Source of the DNA: Puniceibacterium sediminis
Lineage (GTDB): Bacteria; Pseudomonadota; Alphaproteobacteria; Rhodobacterales; Rhodobacteraceae
DNA: 64,000 bases
NCBI RefSeq assembly: GCF_900188035.1
Contig: NZ_FZNN01000002.1
Coordinates: forward strand, 1 to 64,000
Direction: 5' to 3'
Shown here: one piece after another, positions 46,311 to 54,551 of the stretch
Layout of the letters: the number at the start of each line of letters is the position of its first letter
Position numbering within the stretch: position 1 is the stretch's first letter
Notes under the pieces: model-generated
Databases searched by the model: none
What the model saw: the letters and a program-made list of their open reading frames with translations, nothing else
Told to the model about the DNA's origin: nothing
Made by a program: the position numbers and the translations under genes

Positions 46311-47239
46311 AATGTATCCAGAATCTGGCGGGTGCGCGCGACGTCGGCGTGCATCTGGGTGATGAGCGCGTCGAGACCGTCAAACTTTTCCTCGCCTCGC
46401 AGGTATTCGACCAGTGCGACAGACAGGTTGGCGCCGTAAAGGTCGCCTTTGAAATCGAGCAGGTAGGTTTCGAGGTTTGCGTGGTTGGTGCCGAACATCG
46501 GCCGTACTCCGATGCTGGCCGCGCCCTGATAGCGCCCCTTGTGGGGGCCATCGGTGACCTCGACCAATACGGCGTAGACGCCGAATTTAGGCGGATGCAA
46601 CCCGTCGATGTTCATGTTTGCGGTGGGAAAACCCAGTTCGCGACCGCGCTGTTCGCCGCCGATCACGGTGCCTTCGATGCGGTGCCAGTGGCCCAGCTGT
46701 GTGGCGGCGTCGCGCGGGCGACCTTCGGTCAGGGCGGCGCGGATTGATGTGGAGCTGACCCGCCCGGCGGCGTTTTCGACCAGTTCCGCCACGGTGACGC
46801 CAAACCCCATCTCTGCGCCGAACCGCTGCAGATCTGAAACGGTTCCGGCACGGTGATTGCCAAAGCAGAAGTCGGCGCCAACAACCACATGGCGCAGGCC
46901 CAATCCGTCGGCGAGCACCTTTTGGGCAAAGGCCTGTGGTGTCAGGGCGGCAAGGGCGGTGTTGAAGTTCAGCTCGTACAACCGGTCGACGCCCAGCTTG
47001 GCCAGACGCGAGGCGCGGGCCGCGGACCCCATGAGGCGAAACGGTTTGGAGTCTGGGTGAAAGAATTCGCGCGGATGAGGTTCAAAGGTCACGATGCCCA
47101 GCGGGGCATCGGGCAGGGCCTGTCGGGCAAGGTCGATGACCGCCTGGTGGCCCAGATGTACGCCGTCAAAATTACCGATGGCGGCGCTGGCCCCCCGGTC
47201 GCGTGGCTCGACGAACTGATAATCCCGGATGATCCGCAT
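46307..47239 (-). CDS. ribF: Bifunctional riboflavin kinase / FAD synthetase
   Basis: 310 aa. N-terminal nucleotidyltransferase (AAIGNFDGVHLGHQAVID, GADFCFGNHRAG, STSIRAAL) and C-terminal riboflavin kinase (RGRELGFPTANM, ASIGVRPMFGTNHANLETYLLDF). It makes FMN and FAD from riboflavin and ATP. ATG 47239 (MRIIRDYQF) is chosen; the upstream extension is not homologous. Confidence 0.95.
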   Translation of the reverse strand: MRIIRDYQFVEPRDRGASAAIGNFDGVHLGHQAVIDLARQALPDAPLGIVTFEPHPREFFHPDSKPFRLMGSAARASRLAKLGVDRLYELNFNTALAALTPQAFAQKVLADGLGLRHVVVGADFCFGNHRAGTVSDLQRFGAEMGFGVTVAELVENAAGRVSSTSIRAALTEGRPRDAATQLGHWHRIEGTVIGGEQRGRELGFPTANMNIDGLHPPKFGVYAVLVEVTDGPHKGRYQGAASIGVRPMFGTNHANLETYLLDFKGDLYGANLSVALVEYLRGEEKFDGLDALITQMHADVARTRQILDTL

Positions 47240-47348
47240 GGCGCCGAGGGTTAGCCGGGCATCGGGGGCAGCGCAAGACGGTAAGCGCCGGAAATGGTGG
47301 TGCCGCGCCGTCGTCCGGGCGGGCATCTTTGCTTTGGTCGTTTTCGCG

Positions 47349-47792
47349 TCAGTCGAACTTGCGGCTGGGGGCCAGAACCATTGCTTCGCCGATTAGCACC
47401 TTCTTGCCGTCGACGGCGCAATGGCATTCCAGTTTGACCCGGCGCTTGGCAAGGTCGATGTCGATCACCTTGACCTCGGCATAGACCATGTCGCCGGGCC
47501 GGACGGGGGCAAGGAATTTCAGCGTCTGGCCCATGTAGACCGTGCCGTGGCCGGGCAGTTGTTCGCCGATCACCGCCGAAATGAGGCCGGCGGTCAGCAT
47601 ACCGTGGGCGATACGCCCCTCGAATATGGTGTCATTGGCATAGTCATCGTCCAGGTGAACGGGATTGCGGTCGGTCGAAACCTCGGCAAACAATTCGATA
47701 TCGCGGTCGGTGATCTGTTTGCGAAGATGGCGGGTCATCCCCATCTCGATATCTTCGATGCAGATCGTTCCGCGCGGCAGATTGTCGAACAT
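47349..47792 (-). CDS. MaoC-family (R)-specific enoyl-CoA hydratase-like protein
   Basis: 147 aa hot-dog fold. FAEVSTDRNPVHLDDDYA contains the catalytic Asp/His of MaoC/PhaJ hydratases, followed by RIAHGMLTAGLISAVIGEQLPG. PhaJ-type enzymes hydrate trans-enoyl-CoA to (R)-3-hydroxyacyl-CoA, linking beta-oxidation to polyhydroxyalkanoate; whether this one does is inference. ATG 47792 has GGGGAC upstream; ATG 47804 is in frame. Confidence 0.85.
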   Translation of the reverse strand: MFDNLPRGTICIEDIEMGMTRHLRKQITDRDIELFAEVSTDRNPVHLDDDYANDTIFEGRIAHGMLTAGLISAVIGEQLPGHGTVYMGQTLKFLAPVRPGDMVYAEVKVIDIDLAKRRVKLECHCAVDGKKVLIGEAMVLAPSRKFD

Positions 47793-47928
47793 GTCAGTCC
47801 CCATCAGTTATCGGCCCGGTAATAAATGGGCGCATTTGCGCCGCTCTGAGGTAACTTAATTACTTCGCAGGTGCAGAAAATCAAGCATTACCTTCGGCCA
47901 ATTCGTCGAAACAGCAACTTTATGATGA

Positions 47929-48624
47929 TTATGCCGCAGGTGGGGCAGCGTTGTTGCCTGCTTCCTGCTCAGCCCAGAGGCTGCGCAGGGTTGCGCCCTG
48001 CCCCGCAAAACAAGCATCCAGCACGGTGCAGGATTCGATCCGGTCGCAGCGGAAATGCCGGAAGGTCCCGCGCAATTCGCACCAGGCGGCCAGCATCACG
48101 CATTCGATGTGATAATTCACGGCCAGCGGGCGGACGATGCGCCGAGTCTCGGTCCCTTCGCTGTCCTTGTAGACCAACTCAAGCTTGCGTTCGGCGCGGA
48201 TTGCGTCGCGCAGCAGTGCCTTGGACACGCAGCCAAGGGCCGGATCGTCGCGTGGGGCGCCCCAGGGGGACACGACCAGCCAGTCCGAAGGGCCGTGCAG
48301 GGCCTCGACCTTGTCACACACACGCCGCGCGGCCTGTTCAAGCGATGTGTCGCCGGTGCGGGCCAGCATCGCCAGGCCGACGCGCAGGGCCTCGATTTCT
48401 TCGGTGTCAAAGTTCAGCGGCGGCAGATCGTAGCCACGGCGCAGCACATAGCCCAGACCAGAGGCCCCTTCGACCGGGACGCGCATCGCCTGCAACGAGG
48501 CCATGTCGCGGTAGACCGTGCGCACCGATACCTCGAGCGTTTCGGCCAACCTTTCGGCGGTCAGGGGCCCAGTGGCGGCGCGCAGGGTCTGGATCAGCTC
48601 GAACAACCGGCTGGTGCGTTCCAT
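47929..48624 (-). CDS. HTH/WYL-domain transcriptional regulator (YafY-like)
   Basis: 231 aa. N-terminal HTH_11 (LFELIQTLRAATGPLTAERLAETLEVSVRTVYRDMASL) and a central-to-C-terminal WYL domain (ELVYKDSEGTETRRIVRPLAVNYH). WYL regulators sense small molecules or nucleic acids. A strong inverted repeat at 48664, 40 nt upstream of its start, is a likely operator; the divergent target is either the small frame at 48733 or the regulator itself. Confidence 0.88.
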   Translation of the reverse strand: MERTSRLFELIQTLRAATGPLTAERLAETLEVSVRTVYRDMASLQAMRVPVEGASGLGYVLRRGYDLPPLNFDTEEIEALRVGLAMLARTGDTSLEQAARRVCDKVEALHGPSDWLVVSPWGAPRDDPALGCVSKALLRDAIRAERKLELVYKDSEGTETRRIVRPLAVNYHIECVMLAAWCELRGTFRHFRCDRIESCTVLDACFAGQGATLRSLWAEQEAGNNAAPPAA

Positions 48625-48663
48625 CGGGGCCTCCTTGCCTTGGCTGCTGCCGTTCTAGCAGGT

Positions 48664-48700
48664 GCCCCTGACAGGGTGTGTCAGGGGCCTGCTGTCAGGG
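48664..48700. promoter_or_regulatory. Candidate operator of the WYL regulator
   Basis: GCCCCTGACA (48664-48673) and TGTCAGGGGC (48679-48688) are perfect 10-nt arms around GGGTG. A third half-site TGTCAGGG follows at 48693, 14 bp from the second. It lies immediately upstream of the regulator gene. Confidence 0.65.
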
Positions 48701-48732
48701 TTGCATGGAAACTGGACAGACAGGAACCCGCC

Positions 48733-48921
48733 ATGCACCGCCATTCAGACCGTCAGCGCCTTGGTATCGGACTGCTCAGCACGCCACCCGGGGCGGAGGC
48801 GCCGCGCCGCGTGACGCCGCCACGTCTGGTGTCAGTGCGTCTGATCGAAACCCTGCGGCGGTTTTTTCAGCGCAGAAAGCCGATGGCAAAATTGGGATGG
48901 GTCTGGGCGCGGTCAAGATAG
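48733..48921 (+). CDS. Possible small basic protein divergent from the WYL regulator
   Basis: A 62-codon frame from ATG 48733, preceded by AGGAA nine bases upstream, encodes an Arg-rich peptide (MHRHSDRQRLGIGLLSTPP and later LIETLRRFFQRRKPMAK). It lies directly downstream of the WYL operator-like repeat, in the place usually held by the regulated gene. Its last 55 bases overlap the 3' end of the HAD gene on the other strand. Not recognised; may be spurious. Confidence 0.35.
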   Translation: MHRHSDRQRLGIGLLSTPPGAEAPRRVTPPRLVSVRLIETLRRFFQRRKPMAKLGWVWARSR

Positions 48922-49739
48922 GCGTTCAGGGCGTCAGGGTCGGGCTGTTCCGTGGTCTTTGTCTCGGCCGCAGCCAACCCGCCGGTGATGAACAGCGAAT
49001 CGATATCTTCGCCCATCGCGCCCGAGATATCGGTGTGGATGCCGTCACCGATGGCGAGGATCCCGTTCGTGCCGACATCCCGGCCCAGTTCCGCCAGACG
49101 GCGGCGGGCGAGGTCATAGATGGGCGGGTGGGGTTTGCCGAAATAAAGGCTCTCTCCGCCCATCTCGGTATATAGCTGCGCCAGCGCACCAGCGCACCAT
49201 TCCCGCGAATCGCCACGGTCGACAACGATATCGGGGTTGGCGCAGAGCAGCTTCAGCCCCTTCTGCTTGGCCAGCAGGAACTGCGGACGGTAGACGGCAG
49301 GATCGGCATTGGGGTCTTCGGGGCCGCAGCAGACGATGCCTTCGGCCTGATCCAGCGGCACCTGGGTGATGTCGACCGGGTTGGTGACAACCTTGAGCGG
49401 GGTAAAGAAGCCTTGTTCGTGCGGCTGACCGATGAACCAGACCTTTTCACCGATGACGCCTTCGAACATTGCAGCGCGGGCGGAATCGCCGCTGGTGGTG
49501 ATGCTGTCCCAAGCGTCGGTGGGCACGCCGAACCGTTCCAGCTGCTTTTCGACATTGGCGCGCGGCTGGGGCGAGTTGGTGACCAAAATCACGGCCCCGC
49601 CACCCTTGCGATAGGTCTGAAGCGCTGCAACCGCCGAGGGGATCGCCTTGACCCCGTCATGCACGCAGCCCCAGAGGTCAACGAAAAGCGCGTCGTACCG
49701 GTCGGAGATTTCAGAGAGAGATTGGATCAGTTGGGTCAT
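48867..49739 (-). CDS. TIGR01459-family HAD-type hydrolase
   Basis: 290 aa, NagD-like HAD phosphatase. Motif I YDALFVDLWGCVHDG (nucleophile Asp), motif II VTNSPQPRANVEKQLERFG, motif III/IV KPHPPIYDLA and ILAIGDGIHTDISGAMG. The alphaproteobacterial subfamily has unknown substrate. ATG 49739 has GGAG upstream; the frame is open 37 codons earlier without similarity. Confidence 0.88.
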   Translation of the reverse strand: MTQLIQSLSEISDRYDALFVDLWGCVHDGVKAIPSAVAALQTYRKGGGAVILVTNSPQPRANVEKQLERFGVPTDAWDSITTSGDSARAAMFEGVIGEKVWFIGQPHEQGFFTPLKVVTNPVDITQVPLDQAEGIVCCGPEDPNADPAVYRPQFLLAKQKGLKLLCANPDIVVDRGDSREWCAGALAQLYTEMGGESLYFGKPHPPIYDLARRRLAELGRDVGTNGILAIGDGIHTDISGAMGEDIDSLFITGGLAAAETKTTEQPDPDALNAYLDRAQTHPNFAIGFLR

Positions 49740-49904
49740 CTGGGCGGGCTCCTGCACCTCGGAAAATAAGTGTTGCGACCTTATGGACCGGCCCCGCCCC
49801 GCTGACCACTGGAATGTCGGGGGTGCGCGACCAAGCGGACGCTTTGCCAATCACCCGCGATCACCTAAACAGGGCGATAAATCATCAGATGCGGGGTAGT
49901 CGTC

Positions 49905-50369
49905 ATGGCCGAAATTGCAATTAGGTCATTCATTGCATCGCTTGTCGCGGTCCGAAAAACTGAGGCGCAGCATGAGGTTCTACTCCTAAAAAGAACACGA
50001 ACCTTGGTAGGCGAGTGGTGTCAGGTGGTGGGAAGCATCGAGGAAGGTGAAACAGCTTGGCAAGCTGCCTTGCGTGAATTGGATGAAGAGACTGGATTGA
50101 AGCCTGACGCCCTATATTCGGGCGATACTTGCGAACAATTCTATGAAGCGGATCGCGACGCGATTACGATTGCACCAGTGTTTGTTGCATTCATCGACAG
50201 TTCCGCGAAGGTGTCATTAAACCATGAACATAGTGAATACCGATGGGTCAGTTTCGGGGAGGCTATTGAGCTGGTCGCCTTTGGCGGGCAACGGCGCGTT
50301 CTCAGATGGATAGAAGACGAGTTCGTTAAGAGACCCCCAAGCAAACATCTTCTGATTGAGAATATTTAG
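49905..50369 (+). CDS. Nudix hydrolase
   Basis: 154 aa. A full Nudix box is present: GSIEEGETAWQAALRELDEETGL fits G-x5-E-x7-REU-x-EE-x-GU. It hydrolyses a nucleoside diphosphate linked to another group; substrate unknown. The stretch 49890-50970 is visibly more A/T-rich than its surroundings and codon choice differs (for example AGA, TTG, ATA), suggesting recent acquisition together with the next gene. Confidence 0.88.
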   Translation: MAEIAIRSFIASLVAVRKTEAQHEVLLLKRTRTLVGEWCQVVGSIEEGETAWQAALRELDEETGLKPDALYSGDTCEQFYEADRDAITIAPVFVAFIDSSAKVSLNHEHSEYRWVSFGEAIELVAFGGQRRVLRWIEDEFVKRPPSKHLLIENI

Positions 50370-50528
50370 ATCCGCAGGGGCAAAGCCATATTGGCTCAGC
50401 ACGGACCGTCGCACCAAGGCCGGGCGGTGGTCATTCCGGTCAGGGCGAGTTTCCGCTGCAATCGCCTAAATGGCAGCTTTGAGAAATTTTCCGGTACACA
50501 TCAGCACCCTTAAGGCAGGGCAGATTGA
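50370..50528. other. Short gap between Nudix and membrane-protein genes
   Basis: No gene, terminator or repeat recognised between these convergent genes. Confidence 0.3.
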
Positions 50529-50948
50529 TCAGGACTTGAATGCTAAAAAGACTCGACGTTCCTTACCGACGGTAACCAGCCAGAAGACAGTCCCAGCAGA
50601 CCCCCCTACAGCGAAGCCGAACAGTGCGTAGGTCAAGTTACCTGAAAAACCAAGAAAGCCTCCAAGGATAATTGAGCCGATGATCGGCGGCACCAACCAT
50701 GAAATAAAGGATCGCCGCCAGCACAAGACAACCCACAATAACAAGGCAAGGACGCCCAAGAGAAGAGCCAACAATCCTCCGAATGCAATGTAGATGAACA
50801 GGCCAAGCCAAATTGGGGCATCACTGGGTATGTCCCATTCAAAGAACTGGCCACCTACATACATAGCCAAGATTGCAAAGATTGATGCGGCCAAAAGACC
50901 GAGCAACACTTCCAACACGTGCGGCGACCCGTCCATGATGTTTTCCAT
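50529..50948 (-). CDS. Small four-helix membrane protein, unknown function
   Basis: 139 aa with about four hydrophobic segments (VLLGLLAASIFAILAMYVGG, GLFIYIAFGGLLALLLGVLA, LVPPIIGSIILGGFLGF, LFGFAVGGSAGTVFWLV). No catalytic or binding motif is visible and I do not recognise the family. ATG 50948 or ATG 50936 may be used. It shares the A/T-rich character of the neighbouring Nudix gene and they are convergent. Confidence 0.6.
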   Translation of the reverse strand: MENIMDGSPHVLEVLLGLLAASIFAILAMYVGGQFFEWDIPSDAPIWLGLFIYIAFGGLLALLLGVLALLLWVVLCWRRSFISWLVPPIIGSIILGGFLGFSGNLTYALFGFAVGGSAGTVFWLVTVGKERRVFLAFKS

Positions 50949-51088
50949 TTCGATCGGTTATTTTAATTCAACAGTATTCGAAGCAACTGCATTCTAAAAG
51001 CCGTCACTTCGGCCCTATGCAGCATTTGTCACAAGGACCCCAAGCGGTCGTTCGGACCATGACCACCCGGCGCCAAGCCCTGACAACG

Positions 51089-51117
51089 AAAAAGGGGCCG
51101 CAGTAGCGACCCCTTTA
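51089..51117 (-). terminator. Intrinsic terminator of the pyrophosphatase gene
   Basis: On the minus strand AAAGGGGTCGC-TACT-GCGGCCCCTTT followed by TT forms a strong stem with a T-run, 20 nt after the stop at 51138. Confidence 0.8.
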
Positions 51118-51137
51118 AAATCTCGGGCGCGCGACGA

Positions 51138-52058
51138 TCAGACCTTGAGGAAGGGGATGATCTGTTTCTTGCGGCTCATCACGCCGGGCAGGACGACCGT
51201 GTCGCCGGTGACGATGACGCCAAAGCTTTTCTCGGCCACGGTTTTGACAAGGTCATTCGGGACCAGCAGCGTTGCCTCTTCGTTGAGGATATCCACGACG
51301 AACAGCAGCACCTGATCGGCGCCGTCTTCGGCCGCGACATCGACCATCGAGGCCATCAGGCTGTCCTTGCGGTCCAGCACGATCTTGGGCGCGGTGGTTT
51401 CGAGCACGGAAACGCGGAATTCCTTGCCGTCCACGGTGTATTCCTTGGAATCCATCCGCAGCAGTTCGGCGTCGCTGAACGACGATACATCGGATTTGGC
51501 GGCGAACATTTCAGCGGCGAAGGTGGCGATATCGATGCCCAGTTCGGTGGCGAGCGACAGGGCGATGGCCTTGTCTTCGTCCGTGGTGGTCGGGCTGCGG
51601 AATTCCAGCGTATCGGACAGGATGCAGGTCAGCATCGCGCCCTTGATGCCCCGGGGGGCCTGGGACAGGTCATCGCCGATGATCTTGTGCATAATCGTCG
51701 CGGTGCAGGCCAGCGGCTCCATGCGGATCTCGATCGGGCCCTTGGTTTCCAGCCCGCCGACCAGTTTGTGATGGTCGATGATGCCGCGAATGTCGGCCTT
51801 GTTGATGCTGGCGGGCAGTTCGGCGGGGTTGTTGGTGTCGACGATGAAGACCGGAGCACCTTCGGCGACGTCGCCGATGATTTCGGGTTTGTCGAGGTTC
51901 CAGTGGCTCAGCATGAAGGCCGCTTCGGTATTGGGTTCGCCCAGCAGGACAGGCGTTGCCGCTTCGCCGCGAATATGGGTGAGGTACCAGGCCCAGATGA
52001 TCGGGCTGCCGGTGCTGTCTGTATCGGGGGATTTGTGGCCAAACACTTGCGTCGTCAT
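51138..52058 (-). CDS. ppaC: Manganese-dependent inorganic pyrophosphatase
   Basis: 306 aa family II (DHH) pyrophosphatase. FGHKSPDTDSTGS, DTNNPAEL, IIDHHKLVGG carry the metal-binding His and Asp residues of family II; the C-terminal DHHA2 domain has SRKKQIIP. It hydrolyses pyrophosphate in the cytoplasm. It is probably a single-gene transcript with its own terminator. Confidence 0.93.
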   Translation of the reverse strand: MTTQVFGHKSPDTDSTGSPIIWAWYLTHIRGEAATPVLLGEPNTEAAFMLSHWNLDKPEIIGDVAEGAPVFIVDTNNPAELPASINKADIRGIIDHHKLVGGLETKGPIEIRMEPLACTATIMHKIIGDDLSQAPRGIKGAMLTCILSDTLEFRSPTTTDEDKAIALSLATELGIDIATFAAEMFAAKSDVSSFSDAELLRMDSKEYTVDGKEFRVSVLETTAPKIVLDRKDSLMASMVDVAAEDGADQVLLFVVDILNEEATLLVPNDLVKTVAEKSFGVIVTGDTVVLPGVMSRKKQIIPFLKV

Positions 52059-52191
52059 GATGGGTCCTCGCGGTTGCGGAAAACTGTGTCGCGGGCGTTA
52101 TATGAGGGCCGTTGCGCATTGTCACCCGTCTGCGCGGGTGTGTCGGGGCAGGGCGCGGATCAGGGGCCGTGGGCGTCGGGCAGGCGGGAGG

Positions 52192-53247
52192 CTACTTGCT
52201 TCGGGTCAGGTCAAAGGCCTTGCGCATCACCGTTGGCAGGTCCGTGGGGTCGAAGGCCTCCAATTCGATGAATTCGCCGCGGCTGGGCTGCCGTTCCATC
52301 GGGACCAGCGCGGTCTTGACCGTGAGGCGCAGATGGAAATGGGTGAAGGTGTGGCGCGCCTCGGCTTCTATCGTCTTCCATTCGGCGCGGATCGGCGGTG
52401 CCTCTTCCGGTGCATCATTCCAGTCCGACCCCGGCCAGCCGAGCATTCCACCCAGCAGCCCCTTGTCCGGGCGGCGTTCGAGCAGCCATGCGCCATCGAC
52501 GCGGCGGACGAGGTAGGCATAGCCCAGCCGGGTGGGTTTGCGCGCCTTTGGAGATTTTTTGGGCAGTTCAGCCTGCGTGCCCATCGCCCAGGCGGTGCAG
52601 GATTGCCGCCAGGGGCAGAGCCCGCAGGCCGGGTTGCGCGGGGTGCAGATCGTGGCGCCAAGGTCCATGACCGCCTGAGCGTAGTCGCCGGGGCGCTGCT
52701 GCGGTGTCAGGGCGCGGGCATATTCCGTGAGGATCGGTTTCGCCGCGGGCAGGGGGGTGTGTTCGTCGTAAAGCCGGGACATCACCCGTTCCACGTTGCC
52801 ATCCACAACCGTCTCGGGCAGGTCATGGGCGATCGCCGATATTGCCGCCGCCGTGTAGGGGCCGACGCCGGGCAGGGTCAGCAGGACCGCGGGATCGTCG
52901 GGAAAGATGCCATTGTGTTCGGAGGTGATGACGCGGGCGCATTTGAGCAGGTTGCGAGCCCGGGCGTAGTAGCCAAGACCGGCCCAGGCGGCCATGACGT
53001 CTCCATCTTCGGCGGCGGCCAGGTCTGTTACACGCGGCCAGCGGGCGGTGAAGGCTTCGAAATAGCTTTTGACGGCGGCGACGGTGGTCTGCTGCAACAT
53101 GATTTCGGACAGCCAGATGCGGTAGGGATCCGGGCGCTGGCCCTGCGCGCGCGCCGATGGCCCGACGCGCCAGGGCATGGCGCGGGCATGGCGGTCGTAC
53201 CATTCGAGCAGAGCCGATGGATCGGCAGGTTCACGCGGCTTTGACAT
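52192..53247 (-). CDS. mutY: A/G-specific adenine glycosylase
   Basis: 351 aa from ATG 53247. HhH-GPD domain with LSEIMLQQTTVAAV (catalytic Glu), LPGVGPYTAAAI hairpin and AVMDLGATIC (catalytic Asp); 4Fe-4S loop C-x6-C-x2-C-x5-C (CTPRNPACGLCPWRQSC); C-terminal Nudix-like domain with LGGMLGWPGSDW for 8-oxoG recognition. It removes A opposite 8-oxoguanine. A start four codons upstream is possible. Confidence 0.95.
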   Translation of the reverse strand: MSKPREPADPSALLEWYDRHARAMPWRVGPSARAQGQRPDPYRIWLSEIMLQQTTVAAVKSYFEAFTARWPRVTDLAAAEDGDVMAAWAGLGYYARARNLLKCARVITSEHNGIFPDDPAVLLTLPGVGPYTAAAISAIAHDLPETVVDGNVERVMSRLYDEHTPLPAAKPILTEYARALTPQQRPGDYAQAVMDLGATICTPRNPACGLCPWRQSCTAWAMGTQAELPKKSPKARKPTRLGYAYLVRRVDGAWLLERRPDKGLLGGMLGWPGSDWNDAPEEAPPIRAEWKTIEAEARHTFTHFHLRLTVKTALVPMERQPSRGEFIELEAFDPTDLPTVMRKAFDLTRSK

Positions 53248-53340
53248 AAGTTTGAACACGTCCCAAAGGCCCGGGGGTCATCCGGGCTGGCGCTTGTGGC
53301 CCGGGACACTAGAATAGCACCTTGAGAGGGGATTCAACCC

Positions 53341-53856
53341 ATGGCCCGACGCCCGAGCAGCACACGCGGATTCGCCCGCACATCGTCCCTTCTTCAGGGG
53401 CAGATTCGGCGTACCAGCGAGGCGCGCGGCTTTGCCCAGTCGCGGCTGCTGACCCATTGGTCCGAAATCGCAGGCGAGGATATCGCCGCCATCTCGCGGC
53501 CTGTCGAAATCGGCTATGGCCGGGGCGGGATGGGGGCGACGCTGACGCTGCTGACCACGGGGGCCAATGCGCCGATGCTTGAGATGCAGAAGGTCAAGCT
53601 GCGCGAAAAGGTCAACGCGGTTTACGGCTACAATGCCATCGCGCGCATCCGGATCACCCAGACCGCCGCTATCGGTTTTGCCGAAGGAAACGTGTCCTTT
53701 GATCAGCGTACCAAGGCGAAGGCACCGGCGGAACCGGACGCCGCCACCGTTGAACATGCACGTGCCACCACCGGGGGCGTTGCGGATGAAGGATTGCGTT
53801 CCGCGCTTGAACGTTTGGCCACAAACATAATAACCAGATCGAAAGACCGGGCCTGA
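53341..53856 (+). CDS. DUF721 (DciA-like) protein
   Basis: 171 aa. The DUF721 core SRLLTHWSEIAGEDIAAISRPVEI and the later strand ATLTLLTTGANAPMLEMQKVKLREKVNAVYGYNAIARIRI are recognised. DUF721 proteins include DciA, which helps load the replicative helicase; this role here is inferred from family. It is divergent from mutY and upstream of dsbA. Confidence 0.82.
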   Translation: MARRPSSTRGFARTSSLLQGQIRRTSEARGFAQSRLLTHWSEIAGEDIAAISRPVEIGYGRGGMGATLTLLTTGANAPMLEMQKVKLREKVNAVYGYNAIARIRITQTAAIGFAEGNVSFDQRTKAKAPAEPDAATVEHARATTGGVADEGLRSALERLATNIITRSKDRA

Positions 53857-53888
53857 CGGCCCCTTCTGACAGTAAAAAGGACTTGCTC

Positions 53889-54551
53889 ATGAAACGGATG
53901 CTTCCCGTCGCGCTGCTGGCGCTGGCACTGATCGCAGGGGGCGGCTGGTTGCTGACCCAGCCACGCAATTCGGGTTCCGAAATCAGCCTGCCGGGCGCCG
54001 CCGTGGCGCAAGTGGCCGGAACGGAAATCGAAGTCGCTGACATGTATCAGGGCGACGTAGACGCACCGATCGAGGTCATCGAATACGCGTCGTTCACCTG
54101 CCCGCACTGTGCAAATTTCCACGCGACGGTCTATGATCAGCTCAAGGAAAACTACATCGACACCGGCAAGGTCAAGTTCACCTACCGCGAAGTCTATTTC
54201 GACAAGTACGGCATGTGGGGATCAATGATCGCACGCTGCGAGCCGACCAAATTCTTTGGCATCGCGGACATGCTGTATGACGAGCAGGCCGACTGGTCGC
54301 GGGCCGGATCGGATGGCGCGATTGCTGACGGGCTGCGCAAGATCGGCCTGAAGGCGGGCATCGGCAAGGATCAGCTGGACGCCTGTCTGGGTGACGGCGA
54401 CAAATTGAAGGCGCTTGTCGGCTGGTATCAGGAAAACGCGACCCGCGACGAGATCGAATCGACGCCGTCCTTTCTGATCGACGGCAAGAAGTATTCCAAC
54501 ATGAACTATGCCGATTTCTCGGCCATTCTGGACGAAAAGCTGGCTGAATGA
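53889..54551 (+). CDS. DsbA-family thiol:disulfide oxidoreductase
   Basis: 220 aa with an N-terminal anchor or signal (MLPVALLALALIAGGGWLL) and thioredoxin fold with active site FTCPHCANFH. STPSFLIDGK supplies the cis-Pro region. It probably introduces or repairs disulfides in periplasmic proteins. ATG 53889 is used; TTG 53883 is in frame. Its stop overlaps the CoA-transferase start (ATGA). Confidence 0.88.
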   Translation: MKRMLPVALLALALIAGGGWLLTQPRNSGSEISLPGAAVAQVAGTEIEVADMYQGDVDAPIEVIEYASFTCPHCANFHATVYDQLKENYIDTGKVKFTYREVYFDKYGMWGSMIARCEPTKFFGIADMLYDEQADWSRAGSDGAIADGLRKIGLKAGIGKDQLDACLGDGDKLKALVGWYQENATRDEIESTPSFLIDGKKYSNMNYADFSAILDEKLAE

